From Flavivirga aquimarina (GTDB taxonomy: Bacteria > Bacteroidota > Bacteroidia > Flavobacteriales > Flavobacteriaceae): a stretch of DNA of 60,357 bases. Where the stretch lies: NCBI RefSeq assembly GCF_030540835.1, contig NZ_JAUOEK010000082.1, positions 1-60,357 of the forward strand. Reading direction: 5' to 3'. Under the pieces are notes generated by a model. It saw nothing but the letters and a program-made list of their open reading frames with translations. It was not told where the DNA came from and did no database searches. Positions 9,870 to 19,844 of this stretch are shown here, piece after piece (positions within the stretch are counted from its first letter, which is position 1; every line of letters starts with the position of its first letter). Made by a program: the position numbers and the translations under genes.

Positions 9870-11021
9870 TTATTTCCAATCGATTTTAGCGTTTTTAGTT
9901 TCCAGATCAACCCAAATAGAGGCATGTTCGAAATCGCGTGTTAATTCCCAACCATTAACTTTCATATCATGTAATGGCTTTCCTAAAGGTTTATCAAATT
10001 CGGGATACCAATCTGTGGCACCATGTTTAAAACGATACCCCCAATTGTATATGAAATATGAATTTTCTTGAGCACCAGCTAAAAAGGATGCCAAAGGAAA
10101 TGTTATATTTTCTTTAGAAATGTCTTGTTTCTCTTTTAAAGGCTTTGCCATAAAATCTTTATCTATCCAAGCGTATCCAGGCCATCCTTTAAATACTACT
10201 ATTTTCCCAGTTTTTCCAGCCTTCTCCATTTCTTGTATATCTTTAAGCATACTTTCTTTAGAGTTGCTTTTAATGATGCCAAAATGTTCAATCATTATAG
10301 CATCTGTATGGTCAGGGAAATTATTTCCTGTGTTATTGTTTGGAATAGAGCGAATACCATTATAAACAATAAGTTTATCGTTGCCTAATGCTGTTCTTGT
10401 CTCCTTAATTAAATCTTTTAAACCTTGTTGGATAGCATTATATTTTTCTTGACCCCAAAGTTTTATATTAGCTTTACTAGCTACTTGAATAAAGGCATCC
10501 ATAAAAACACCATCTGTAGAGCCATTTAAAATTTCTTTTTTTGCAGTTTCTACCCACCATTTACGAACTGCTGGATTAGAAAGGTCATAACGTCTAATAC
10601 GCCCATTTTTAAGGTCATACTCACCATTTTTTGTTTTTAACCACCATTCTGGATGACTTTCATAAACATTATGGGCTTCGTACATGGAGTAATCTAAAAA
10701 AGCATTCCAATAGAAAATGACTTTCATATTGGGATTCAATTTTTTTAATTTTTTTGCATCACTTTCAATACCAATTTCTGTGTTTTTATATTTTGGAATT
10801 CCATGCCCTTTTTCTAAAACAATAAAGTTTGAATGGGAGGTAATAAATTTTGCTTCTTGATTAGTGAGGCTTCCTTTTTTTCCAAAATGAAAAGCAATAG
10901 GCACTTTGTCCCAACTAAATTTTGGATATTTTTTATCCGTTTGCCCAGTAGATTGATAGCAAATTAAAAAAACTAAGACATGAATAAAGTATTTGATTGA
11001 ACTATATTTCATAATACTCAT
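9870..11021 (-). CDS. Putative TIM-barrel glycoside hydrolase, paralogue 1 of 3 (GHL15-like; possibly fucanase)
   Basis: 383 residues with a signal peptide (about 1-26). The ATG at 11021 overlaps the GH29 stop codon by one base. Met4 (11012) is an alternative start. The protein opens with the FSWDKVP block shared by the genes at 19845 and 31878. Strand-end acidic residues are shared by all three: Asp175 in DGVFMDA and Glu245 in AIMIEHF. This Asp/Glu pair on a barrel-like pattern suggests a retaining glycosidase. The family resembles the 'hypothetical glycosyl hydrolase 15' group. In a fucoidan-like locus an endo-fucanase role (for example GH168-like) is plausible, but I cannot confirm it by eye. 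Co-transcribed with the GH29 gene upstream. Confidence 0.75.
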   Translation of the reverse strand: MSIMKYSSIKYFIHVLVFLICYQSTGQTDKKYPKFSWDKVPIAFHFGKKGSLTNQEAKFITSHSNFIVLEKGHGIPKYKNTEIGIESDAKKLKKLNPNMKVIFYWNAFLDYSMYEAHNVYESHPEWWLKTKNGEYDLKNGRIRRYDLSNPAVRKWWVETAKKEILNGSTDGVFMDAFIQVASKANIKLWGQEKYNAIQQGLKDLIKETRTALGNDKLIVYNGIRSIPNNNTGNNFPDHTDAIMIEHFGIIKSNSKESMLKDIQEMEKAGKTGKIVVFKGWPGYAWIDKDFMAKPLKEKQDISKENITFPLASFLAGAQENSYFIYNWGYRFKHGATDWYPEFDKPLGKPLHDMKVNGWELTRDFEHASIWVDLETKNAKIDWK

Positions 11022-12832
11022 TAATTATTAATTGGTGTTAATATTAGCGATTTTAAACTGGAAGTTGTTTTATCTCCCTCTACTAATGATACAGAGATAG
11101 TATGCTTACCAGGCTTTTTAAACTCCAAAATCCCCATGTTATAACTCACATATTTTTCAGTTGCTGCTTGTTGGTTTTGAATGAAAACATCGTCATCTGT
11201 AGAGACTTTCCAAACTAATCTTCCTGTGCCAGCATAACAAAGATTCGCATAATAATATCCTGCTTTTTGAACATTAACGTCCCATTTAACAGAACTGTTT
11301 TCTTCCCAGTTACTAACTTGATTTACATGCTTCCATTCTCCAAATTTTTCCATCCAACGGATGTTCTTTTGTTCTGCGTTAATGACTTTCCCAAATTCGG
11401 TAATTAATTCAGCTGCCGTATTTGGATACACCCCCAACTCTTCATCATTAACGACGACTGTTTTTCCATTTTTAAATTTTAATTCGATAATGGAAATCAA
11501 CTTTTCTGGTGCTTTATAAGGAACATCAAAAACAATCCAATTATCTTTTTCTTGTTTAAATTTAATGTGTTTGTTTTTTTCTTTTGGGTTTAATATTTCG
11601 GCAGATTCTATTTCTGTTTTTAATCCTGGTAAATAAAGTTTTCCGTCAATTGGCCATTCTGAAACAGCCAAAAACATGGAATTGTTTTTAGTGGTAATAT
11701 CTCCCCATGGTAATTTGTAATCCCAAGGTGAAGGATCTGCGGCATATATAACTTGAGGGTATTTTTGTAGCCATTTCCCAGATTCTCTCAAAAATTCAGC
11801 ACCAATTTCTGGTACTGTTCCCATATTGTTTGGACCTACATTAAACAAATAAGATCCGCCTCTTGCTACGGTTTCTACTAACCTAGACAATATAACCTTT
11901 GGACTTTTAAAATTGTTATCATACCATGCGTACGACCAAGAATCGTTATTAGTATCACAAGTCTCCCATAAACCTTGTATACGTTTTGTGGGCACTTCCA
12001 TATCACCTACACTCGCATAATCACCTAAATCATAGCCAACTCGACTACACATCATAGCTTTAGGTTGTAGTTCTCTAACCATGGCTGCTAGTTCTACTAC
12101 ATATTCCTTTTTCATATCTCCCGGAGTATCAAACCAAACAAAATCTATTGCTCCATAGTTTGTACAAATTTCTTTTACTTGTGGTTTACATTTATTGTAG
12201 AAGTAATCTTTAAAATCGACTTCTTTTCCATTTTCATCTAGTTTGGGGCCTCTTCCGCCGCCTGGAGTTGTCCAATCTTGATTATGTGAATAATAAAAAC
12301 CAAAACCAAGCCCTAATTCATGACAAGCATCAGATAATTCATGCATAGGGTCTCTTCCAAAGGGTGTAGCATCTACAATATCAAAATCACTTACCTTAGA
12401 ATCGAACATTGCAAAGCCTTCGTGATGTTTACTGGTGATAATTATGTATTTCATTCCAGCATCTTTAGCTAATTGCGCTATTTTTTTTGCATCAAACCCT
12501 GTTGGATTAAAATTTTTAGCAGTCTTCTTGTATTCCTCAACTGGAATACCTGCCATTCTTGGGTTCATAATCCATTCTCCAATACCATAATACGTTTTCT
12601 CGTCCCAAACGCCGGCTAAATTTGAAAACAGACCCCAATGAATGAACATTCCGAAATTACTTTCATCAAAGAACTTTGCTTTTCCGTTTTTTAAGGCATC
12701 GACCGAAACATTGGTTTCTCCCCACATTTCTTCCATTCCCTTTTCTTTTTTATCTTGAGAAAATGAAAGATTTGATATATATATTACAGATAAGAGCAGT
12801 AATAGGTGTTTCTTTGTTTTTTTTAAATTCAT
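11021..12832 (-). CDS. GH29 alpha-L-fucosidase
   Basis: 603 residues with a signal peptide (about 1-25). Typical GH29 blocks: GMFIHWGLFS (61-70), YIIITSKHHEGFAMFDS (129-145), GFYYSHNQDW (178-187) and VWFDTPG, in which Asp235 is the expected catalytic nucleophile. After the barrel (to about 350) and a beta-sandwich, the last roughly 110 residues form an extra beta-rich module (GYYYANLCYAGTGRLVWKV..), probably carbohydrate-binding. It releases terminal alpha-L-fucose from oligosaccharides, most likely in the periplasm. It lies 200 bp downstream of susD1 beyond a hairpin and overlaps the next gene by one base. Confidence 0.93.
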   Translation of the reverse strand: MNLKKTKKHLLLLLSVIYISNLSFSQDKKEKGMEEMWGETNVSVDALKNGKAKFFDESNFGMFIHWGLFSNLAGVWDEKTYYGIGEWIMNPRMAGIPVEEYKKTAKNFNPTGFDAKKIAQLAKDAGMKYIIITSKHHEGFAMFDSKVSDFDIVDATPFGRDPMHELSDACHELGLGFGFYYSHNQDWTTPGGGRGPKLDENGKEVDFKDYFYNKCKPQVKEICTNYGAIDFVWFDTPGDMKKEYVVELAAMVRELQPKAMMCSRVGYDLGDYASVGDMEVPTKRIQGLWETCDTNNDSWSYAWYDNNFKSPKVILSRLVETVARGGSYLFNVGPNNMGTVPEIGAEFLRESGKWLQKYPQVIYAADPSPWDYKLPWGDITTKNNSMFLAVSEWPIDGKLYLPGLKTEIESAEILNPKEKNKHIKFKQEKDNWIVFDVPYKAPEKLISIIELKFKNGKTVVVNDEELGVYPNTAAELITEFGKVINAEQKNIRWMEKFGEWKHVNQVSNWEENSSVKWDVNVQKAGYYYANLCYAGTGRLVWKVSTDDDVFIQNQQAATEKYVSYNMGILEFKKPGKHTISVSLVEGDKTTSSLKSLILTPINN

Positions 12833-12975
12833 TTTTTAAATTTTAAATTTCTCCGTTCATTTATAAACATGTCCTTTTTAGAAAAGAGAATATTTTAAAA
12901 GGGATGTCTGTATGCTACAGAATAAGGTGTTATCTATTCTATTTATTTAAATAGTGTATGCGTATTATTTCAAAA

Positions 12976-13008
12976 CCCCTTGTTTTTACCAAAATTAAAA
13001 ACAAGGGG
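12976..13008 (-). terminator. Hairpin between susD1 and the GH29 gene
   Basis: Arms 12976-12987 (CCCCTTGTTTTT) and 12997-13008 pair perfectly around a 9-base loop. In minus-strand reading a short T-run (complement of 12972-12975) follows. It sits 25 bp after the susD1 stop codon and probably reduces readthrough into the enzyme genes, so that susC/susD transcripts are more abundant. Confidence 0.65.
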
Positions 13009-13032
13009 GGTATTTCTTTCCCTATTTTTTAT

Positions 13033-14679
13033 TTAGTAACCTTCATTTTGAACCCATCCATTTTCTATGTTCAACTCCATTTCTGATTGAGGAATTGGAA
13101 ACAACCACTCGTTATCTGGCCATGCAGGTCTGTTGTTATAAAAAGGCGTATAACAATTTCTATAATCTGTAACAGACCCTTGTTCTGCAGTCCAATCAAG
13201 ATTTATATTTGTCGTTTCAGAAACGAGTCTATTGGTTCTAATTAAATCGAATTTTCGTTTAAATTCTGCATTGAATTCAACACGCCTTTCTTGCCAAACA
13301 GCATTTCTAAAGTCACTTTGTGATAAAGCAGGTGCTAAATCTGCTAAACCGGCTCTATTCCTAATATCGTTTACAGCTTTATAGGCATCAGCATTTGGAG
13401 CCCCATCAGCTTCATTTTGTGCTTCTGCATAAATTAATAAAGCATCTGCATAGCGATATAGAACAAGATTTGAATCGGTATACTGAAAACTTGAACCTTC
13501 GCCTCCTAGGTAATAAGTAATGTCGATAAACTTTCTAAAAGTTGGCTGGCAAAGGTAGGTTTCGGTTGGAGAAACATCATAACGTGTCATGATACTCCAA
13601 ATTCTTTCATCACCGTCTTCAAAAGCATCATATAAATCTGGTGTAGGTAATTGTACCCCAACTCCTGGAGGCGTTCCAGGAAAGCGCATTTCTCGCATTG
13701 TAGAATTATTGCCTTCACTTTCTAATGGTCTAACGTTAGGATTTGCTCCCCAATATCCTCTACCAAACGCATCACCGTTACTCTCACGACTTAACCAACT
13801 ACCTTGACCAAGAATTGGGACATAAGATAACTCTAATATAGATTCGTCTGTAAAAGGGGCGTCATCTTCCCATGCCATACCATATGCAGGGGTATCTCCA
13901 TCACCCACAGTATTTAAACTGTGTGGTGAATCATCAATAACTTCTTTAGCCTTATCTCTCGCTAATGCCCAATTTGATGCATCACCTTGAATAAAATCAC
14001 CCTGCGATGTTCTTCTATGTCCTGCTCGTGTTAAATATACTTCTGACAACAATAGTTTTGCAGTCCACTTTGTAATGTGTCCATCGTGTAAACCATCTCT
14101 ACAATTTTCTTCAGCAAACTGAAGGTCTGGTATAATAACTTGATCATAGATGTCTTCTGCACTAATTCGTGGTTTTTGAAAATCAGCTTCAACAATTATT
14201 GCATCTAAAATTAATGGTTGATCGCCAAAAGCTCTAACTAATTGATAGTAGTATAATCCTCTTAATGCTCTTGCTTCTCCTAAAATTATGTTTTTTTCTG
14301 TTTCATCCATATCTATTGCGGGCACATAATTTAAGACGTTATTAGCTCTAGCAATACCTATCCACCAACGACTATATACTAAGAATTGCTCAAACATGCG
14401 ATCGGAAGGCGTTACGGTATGTGTTCCAAAAGCATTGTGAAAGCTTCCAGCATTTCTACTAACTTGATCATCTGTATAGGCATCAATAATAGTCCAAAAT
14501 CTATTGTGTACCTCATTCATTTGTTGATAAACACCGTCGACAGCCGTTCTGGCATCTCCGGCAGTTTTAAAGTAATTACTCGCTGAAATGAATGTAGGTG
14601 GTTCTTCAACAAGATATTCCTCGCATGATATACTCATTGCTATAATAAGTAATAATCCTATTTTTACTTTTATATTCAT
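13033..14679 (-). CDS. SusD/RagB-family glycan-binding lipoprotein (SusD1)
   Basis: 548 residues with a lipoprotein signal (Cys19, ..SISC|EEYL). The SusD helical-repeat pattern is visible: an early segment on AVDGVYQQM, ARALRGLYYYQLVRAFGD (137-154) as the tetratricopeptide-like motif, YRYADALLIYAEAQNEADG, and the C-terminal ERRVEFNAEFKRKFDLIRTNRL..WPDNEWLFPIPQSE. SusD sits on the outer membrane surface and caps the SusC channel to bind glycan. It starts 27 bp after susC1 and the two are surely co-transcribed. Substrate is inferred from neighbours. Confidence 0.95.
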   Translation of the reverse strand: MNIKVKIGLLLIIAMSISCEEYLVEEPPTFISASNYFKTAGDARTAVDGVYQQMNEVHNRFWTIIDAYTDDQVSRNAGSFHNAFGTHTVTPSDRMFEQFLVYSRWWIGIARANNVLNYVPAIDMDETEKNIILGEARALRGLYYYQLVRAFGDQPLILDAIIVEADFQKPRISAEDIYDQVIIPDLQFAEENCRDGLHDGHITKWTAKLLLSEVYLTRAGHRRTSQGDFIQGDASNWALARDKAKEVIDDSPHSLNTVGDGDTPAYGMAWEDDAPFTDESILELSYVPILGQGSWLSRESNGDAFGRGYWGANPNVRPLESEGNNSTMREMRFPGTPPGVGVQLPTPDLYDAFEDGDERIWSIMTRYDVSPTETYLCQPTFRKFIDITYYLGGEGSSFQYTDSNLVLYRYADALLIYAEAQNEADGAPNADAYKAVNDIRNRAGLADLAPALSQSDFRNAVWQERRVEFNAEFKRKFDLIRTNRLVSETTNINLDWTAEQGSVTDYRNCYTPFYNNRPAWPDNEWLFPIPQSEMELNIENGWVQNEGY

Positions 14680-14706
14680 TTTTATGTATTTTTTAGTTAG
14701 TTTTTA

Positions 14707-17700
14707 TTAGAATTTTAAATTAACTCCCATTCTGATAACACGGCCTGCAGGATAACCAGCGTTGTCATGTCCCAAATTTGTTGTAGACGACCCTCTTAAA
14801 GAGACATCTGGAGTATACCCAGTATAGTTAGTCCAGATATGTAAATTGGTTCCAGAAGCATATATTCTTAAACTACTTATCTTTAATTTATCGGTAAGTT
14901 CTTTTGGAAATCTATAACCGATGGTAATATTTTGTAAGCGAACAAAAGAGGCATCTTCAATAAACCGATCACTAAATAGTGTATTACCGTTGTTATTAGA
15001 GTCTAACCTTGGCCAAACAGTACTTGGGTTTTCTGGTGTCCATCTATTATTAGTAACCTTTAAACCTTGCCTTCCACTAAAATTTAATAGGCCTATATTT
15101 TGCATAGCAGCCATATCTTTTCCTAATTGAGAATCTATAAAAACACTAATATCTACCCCTCCAATTTTAAAGGTGTTATTTATTCCAAAAGTTACATCAG
15201 GTTGTGCTTGTCCTATCGTCGTTCTATCATCAGCAGTAATTGCACCGTCTGGAGTTATATCCTCATATAATTGTTCTCCTGGTCTATGGTTTTGATCAGT
15301 AACAGGGTAACCTCCATCATGACCATCAACAAATGTATAAGTCGCATCAGGAGCCGCATTATATGTATCTATACGCTCTTGATCTGTAAGTCCTTGAAAT
15401 TCTACAAAGTCATCAAATTGAGAAATCCTTGTTCTCTTATAACCAAAAAATGTTCCTATTTCTTCTCCTATGATTAAACGTTGCGTTCCACCAGAAATAA
15501 AGCCAGGATCCCAACCACTAAAAAGATTATCAGAAGCCATATTCTTTACAGTAGTTTTTCCAGTGGCAACATTAGCATTTAGTGTCCATGAAAAATTATG
15601 TTTAGTAATGATATTTGCATTAAAGGAGGCTTCAAATCCATTAGTTTCTAAAGATCCGAAGTTTTCTGTATATGTTGGAAATCCAGAATGTATAGGTATT
15701 CTACTACCTAAAAATAAAAGGTCGTCAGTTGTTTTTTTATAATAATCAAAAGTAGCTGTAAACTTGTTTTTTAATAAGCTGATATCTAACCCTGCATCCA
15801 ATTGTGTTGTAGTTTCCCAAGTTAAATCATCATTAGGTAACTGATTAGCAAAATAAATTGTGGTAGAAGTCTCGTCGAATGGTGTTATACCACTTTCGTA
15901 TTGATCTAAAGATTCATAAGGTCTAATGGCTTGATTTCCAGAAGTACCATAGCTAACACGTAGTTTTAACTCATTTATGACATTACTATTTTTCATGAAG
16001 TTTTCTTCCGATAACTTATATGCAAATGCTGCAGCTGGAAAAAAGGCCCATTTGTTATTAGCAGCAAATTTTGAAGAACCATCATAACGCCCTGTTAGCG
16101 TGAATAAATATTTTTTATTGATATTAAAGTTTATTCTTCCAAAAACGGAGGCTAATTTAGTTTCTGAATACGTAACCACATCAGGATCGTTAAAAGTTGC
16201 AGAGCCTGGATCGTAATAGGTCAATAAATCATTTGCAAAACCAAAGTTAGAAACTCTAATGCTTTCACTTTCACTCGATTCTAAAGATTGACCTAAAAGT
16301 GCATTAATATTACTTTTTCTTCCTATTTTCTTTCTGAAATTGAAGGTATTTGTAATTGATGTTCTAGTAAATCTACTATCCCCAGTTTTAGCGCGTCCTC
16401 CTGCTGAATAATTACCAGGTAAAATATTTAATTGATAATAACGTTGTGCTGTATTTCTATTTTGATAAGAAAAAGCAGTTTTAAAAGATAATGCTTTGGT
16501 GAAATTATAGGTGGCATCTATACTACCTATCATTTGTGTTAACAAATTATTATATTGGTTAGCTTCTAATCCTGTTAACGGATTCCAAAGCTCAATACCT
16601 TCATCATCATCATCGGCAAGAAGGCCACTTAAAGGCGACGTTCTAAGTGCTCTACTAATGGCACTAGTTGCACCTCTCAGGTTATTAACACCTGTGCTAA
16701 TAGCTCTTTGGTTTGAAGTTACATGAGAATAATTTATTCTAGTACTTACTTTAAATTTTTCAGATATATTAGCATTAACATTTACTCTTGTTGAGACACG
16801 TTTGAAATCAGTATCTAAAACAATACCTTGTGCGTTAAGAAGGTTTGATGAGATTAAATATCTAACATCTTTATTTCCTCCGCTAAAGCCTACATTTGTA
16901 TTAGATGTTGTCCCTATATGTACAATGGCCTTTTGCCAATTGGTGCTTGGCAATAACCCAGCTCTTGCAGAATCTAATCTAGTTATATTCTCTTCATTAA
17001 GTACATTACCTGCATTTCTAAAACCTTCAAGATTTAATATGGTATACTCATTAGATTCTAATAAATCGATATAATTAGGAACCTCTGTAATTCCATACTC
17101 ATGTTCAATAGAAACAACACCTTTACCTACATCTCCTGCTTTTGTAGTAATTAATATAACGCCATTTGCACCACGAGAACCATATATAGCGGTTGACGAT
17201 GCATCTTTAAGAATTTCTATAGATTGAATATCTGAAGGATTAATCATGGCTAAAGGGCTTAATGATGAACTCTCTACATCTTGATCACCCAATCCTCCAG
17301 CACTAGTATTATCCATCGGTATACCGTCTATAACATATAAAGGTTCACTACCGTTTAAAGAACTAACAGCTCTAACCCTAATAGAAGCACCCGAGCCAGG
17401 TTCACCAGAGTTTTGTGTTACCAAAACGCCTGGAGCTCTTCCTGCTAATGCTTGATCTAAACTTACAGCTCCTACCTTTGTAAGATCTTCCGCTTTAACT
17501 GTAGATACAGAACCTGTTAAATCACTTTTTTTAACTTCACCATACCCTATAACTACCACTTCATCAAGTGATGTGTCTGTTTTTATAAGTACGGCATTTA
17601 CAGTGTTTTCATTACCTACGGTAATTTCTTTTGTTTCTGTACCCAAATAGAAAAAGACTAGAATATCTCCAGTTTTTGCAGTTAAGGTATAATTACCATC

Positions 17701-17859
17701 AAAATCTGTGACGGTACCTTTTGAAGTACCTTTAATTAATAAGGTAACTCCTATTAAAGGTTGACCTGTTTCATCTGTTACATTTCCTGAAATACTTCTC
17801 TCTTGCGAAAATACTTGAGTTGTTAGTAGAACAAGAAAAATGGTTAAAATTTTCTTCAT
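14707..17859 (-). CDS. SusC/RagA-family TonB-dependent transporter (SusC1)
   Basis: 1050 residues with a signal peptide (about 1-18), then a carboxypeptidase-like domain (about 22-95), a TonB-box-like segment (DEVVVIGYG, about 99-107), a plug with the SusC signature (DQALAGRAPGVLV, PLYVIDGIPMDN, SIEILKDASSTAIYGSRGANGVILITTK) and a long barrel ending in an aromatic-rich strand with C-terminal Phe (VIRMGVNLKF). No STN domain, so it is not paired with an ECF/FecR system. HTCS1 is the fitting regulator. It imports oligosaccharides across the outer membrane and begins the minus-strand run. Confidence 0.96.
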   Translation of the reverse strand: MKKILTIFLVLLTTQVFSQERSISGNVTDETGQPLIGVTLLIKGTSKGTVTDFDGNYTLTAKTGDILVFFYLGTETKEITVGNENTVNAVLIKTDTSLDEVVVIGYGEVKKSDLTGSVSTVKAEDLTKVGAVSLDQALAGRAPGVLVTQNSGEPGSGASIRVRAVSSLNGSEPLYVIDGIPMDNTSAGGLGDQDVESSSLSPLAMINPSDIQSIEILKDASSTAIYGSRGANGVILITTKAGDVGKGVVSIEHEYGITEVPNYIDLLESNEYTILNLEGFRNAGNVLNEENITRLDSARAGLLPSTNWQKAIVHIGTTSNTNVGFSGGNKDVRYLISSNLLNAQGIVLDTDFKRVSTRVNVNANISEKFKVSTRINYSHVTSNQRAISTGVNNLRGATSAISRALRTSPLSGLLADDDDEGIELWNPLTGLEANQYNNLLTQMIGSIDATYNFTKALSFKTAFSYQNRNTAQRYYQLNILPGNYSAGGRAKTGDSRFTRTSITNTFNFRKKIGRKSNINALLGQSLESSESESIRVSNFGFANDLLTYYDPGSATFNDPDVVTYSETKLASVFGRINFNINKKYLFTLTGRYDGSSKFAANNKWAFFPAAAFAYKLSEENFMKNSNVINELKLRVSYGTSGNQAIRPYESLDQYESGITPFDETSTTIYFANQLPNDDLTWETTTQLDAGLDISLLKNKFTATFDYYKKTTDDLLFLGSRIPIHSGFPTYTENFGSLETNGFEASFNANIITKHNFSWTLNANVATGKTTVKNMASDNLFSGWDPGFISGGTQRLIIGEEIGTFFGYKRTRISQFDDFVEFQGLTDQERIDTYNAAPDATYTFVDGHDGGYPVTDQNHRPGEQLYEDITPDGAITADDRTTIGQAQPDVTFGINNTFKIGGVDISVFIDSQLGKDMAAMQNIGLLNFSGRQGLKVTNNRWTPENPSTVWPRLDSNNNGNTLFSDRFIEDASFVRLQNITIGYRFPKELTDKLKISSLRIYASGTNLHIWTNYTGYTPDVSLRGSSTTNLGHDNAGYPAGRVIRMGVNLKF

Positions 17860-18314
17860 ACTTAGTTAGTTTTTGTTACTTAATTTAGTTGGGGCTAATG
17901 TATTAGTTGAATGTAAGAGCGTTTTTCTTTATTCAACCAAATCTTTGCTCATTTTTTGCAAATAGGGGTAAATGCTTGTTTTAGTTGTTTTTTTAGATTT
18001 TAATAGAATTATTTTGAATGTCCGTAATTAATCATAAAGCCCATTGTCAACCTGAACTTGTTTTAGGTTCTCAACATAAAAGATCAATGTTTATAGGTGT
18101 TATAGGGTATTTAAACACATTCAGCATGACATAAAAAACAACATTATGACACAAAACGGGCAATCATGAATTATTTAAAAAATAGAAAACATTAACAGTT
18201 TTCGCATTCTTTATTTTCATCATCATGGTCAATTAGAGCATGTTTTTGATTAAAAAGAGAAAAACATTTTTTTTGTTTAAAGTTAGTTTTGCTCAATTAA
18301 CTATAATTATTAAT
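17860..18314. other. Divergent intergenic region between susC1 and the GH29 operon
   Basis: About 455 bp separate the two divergent transcription units and should hold both promoters and HTCS1 binding sites. A TAnnTTTG-type -7 element (18284-18291) lies upstream of the preferred GH29 start, but no good -33 partner is seen. A REP-like element occupies 18046-18133: GTCAACCTGAACTTG followed by an inverted half (TTTAGGTT) and, further on, TTCAGCATGAC. No gene is visible. Confidence 0.5.
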
Positions 18315-19838
18315 ATGTTTAAATTCAGATTTTTTTTAGTTAGCTCTTTACTTAGTTCAATATTAATTTGTTTTGGTCAAAAAAAGCAAAGACCTTTTGA
18401 ATATGATAAAATTGAAGCTAATTGGGAATCGATGGCACAAAATTACAATGTTCCAAAATGGTTTCAAGATGGAAAAATAGGGGTTTGGATGCATTGGGGA
18501 GTATCATCAGCAATTGATGAAAACCGACCTAATGATGGTTCTCATTATGGAAGAAGAATGTATGGGCCAAACGACGGAGAAACGGGCATGCAGCTAAATA
18601 TGACACAAACCTTATCTGATTGGCATGTTGAAACTTACGGGCCTCCAGAATCTTTTGGCTATGAGAAATTTATTAAAAACTTTAAAGCTGAAAATTGGAA
18701 CCCTGAAGAATTAGTTAAATTTTTTAAAGATTGTGGTGCGCATTTTATTATGCCAGTGGCTACACACCATGATAATTTTGATATGTACAATTCGTTTTTT
18801 TCATGGAACTCTGTAAAAATGGGCCCAAAACGAGATGTTATTCAAGAATGGAAAGATGCTGCTTATAAATATGACTTAAAATTTGGAGTATCGACACATC
18901 TATATTGGTCTCCACGGTTTTTTAATACTGCTCGTAAATACCAAAAACCAAACACGGCAGAATGGGAGTTTTTTAATATGGACTATGATCCTAAAAAGTA
19001 TGCGAGTCAAGATAGTTGGAATGAACATTGGTATAAAAGGTGTTGGGACTTAATAGAAAAATATAGTCCAGATATGTTTAATAACGATTCACCATATCCT
19101 TCAATTAAAACAGGAAAAGGTTTGGGAGTAAAACTTTTTTCCGATTTTCTTAATAAAGATTTGTCTGAAAATAAAGGAAAACAAACCACAGTGTTGTCGT
19201 TTAAAAATCCTAAAATGAATAAAGCGGCATTTACCTATAATTTAGAACGAGGGATGTTTGGAGAGACACAAGAACATCCATGGATGTGGGCGACTGATCT
19301 TTCTGGAAATTGGTTTTACAGGAAACAAGCTAAGACCCGAATGAGTATTCCTGTATTAATAGGTAATGCAGTAGACGCTATAAGTAAAAATGGTGTCGTG
19401 ATGATGAATATAGCCTTAAAAGGTGATGGTACACTTCCGGAGCCTCAAGCCAAAATGTTACGCGCATTTGGAGATTGGATTAAAATTAACGGCGAAGGTA
19501 TTTATGGAACTCGACCATGGAAGATTTTTGGAGAAGGTCCTTTGAAAATTGTAACTAAAAGAACAGGGGAGAATTTAAAAAAGTATTCAGCTAAAGATGT
19601 TCGTTTTACATCTAAATCAGGCAATCTGTATGCTTTTATATTGAATACACCTTCTCAAAATATTCTAATAACATCTTTAAAAAGGAAAGGGCTACTTAAA
19701 AAACAAATAAAAAATATAGAGCTATTAGGAAGTCATGAGAAAATTAGTTGGACACAATCTAAAGAAGGTTTAAAAATAGAATGTCCTAAAAATTTACCAG
19801 CTCAAACTGTAATAGGATTTAAAATTTCACTAAAATAA
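18315..19838 (+). CDS. GH29-like alpha-L-fucosidase with altered nucleophile motif
   Basis: 507 residues from the ATG at 18315, which begins directly with a signal peptide (MFKFRFFLVSSLLSS..). An in-frame ATG at 18240 would add 25 residues and is less likely. GH29 hallmarks: IGVWMHWGVSS, AHFIMPVATHHDNFDMYNS, FGVSTHLYW, and PDMFNNDSPYPS where the usual WFD is N-N-D. The Asp (258 from this start) still aligns with the nucleophile. The GH29 C-terminal sandwich (ILNTPSQNILITSL..) is present. The changed pocket residues suggest specificity different from the other two GH29 proteins here, such as sulfated or branched fucose, which is inference. First gene of a plus-strand operon; the next start is 6 bp after its stop. 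Confidence 0.88.
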   Translation: MFKFRFFLVSSLLSSILICFGQKKQRPFEYDKIEANWESMAQNYNVPKWFQDGKIGVWMHWGVSSAIDENRPNDGSHYGRRMYGPNDGETGMQLNMTQTLSDWHVETYGPPESFGYEKFIKNFKAENWNPEELVKFFKDCGAHFIMPVATHHDNFDMYNSFFSWNSVKMGPKRDVIQEWKDAAYKYDLKFGVSTHLYWSPRFFNTARKYQKPNTAEWEFFNMDYDPKKYASQDSWNEHWYKRCWDLIEKYSPDMFNNDSPYPSIKTGKGLGVKLFSDFLNKDLSENKGKQTTVLSFKNPKMNKAAFTYNLERGMFGETQEHPWMWATDLSGNWFYRKQAKTRMSIPVLIGNAVDAISKNGVVMMNIALKGDGTLPEPQAKMLRAFGDWIKINGEGIYGTRPWKIFGEGPLKIVTKRTGENLKKYSAKDVRFTSKSGNLYAFILNTPSQNILITSLKRKGLLKKQIKNIELLGSHEKISWTQSKEGLKIECPKNLPAQTVIGFKISLK

Positions 19839-19844
19839 ATTATA

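Noticed and set aside
9870-11021. Firm naming as GH168 endo-1,3-fucanase
   Set aside because: Context and an Asp/Glu pair fit, but I cannot verify family membership by eye, so it is given only as a possibility.
18240-18314. Upstream ATG for the GH29-like gene
   Set aside because: It would put 25 residues ahead of a clean signal peptide, and a -7-like element lies inside this stretch.
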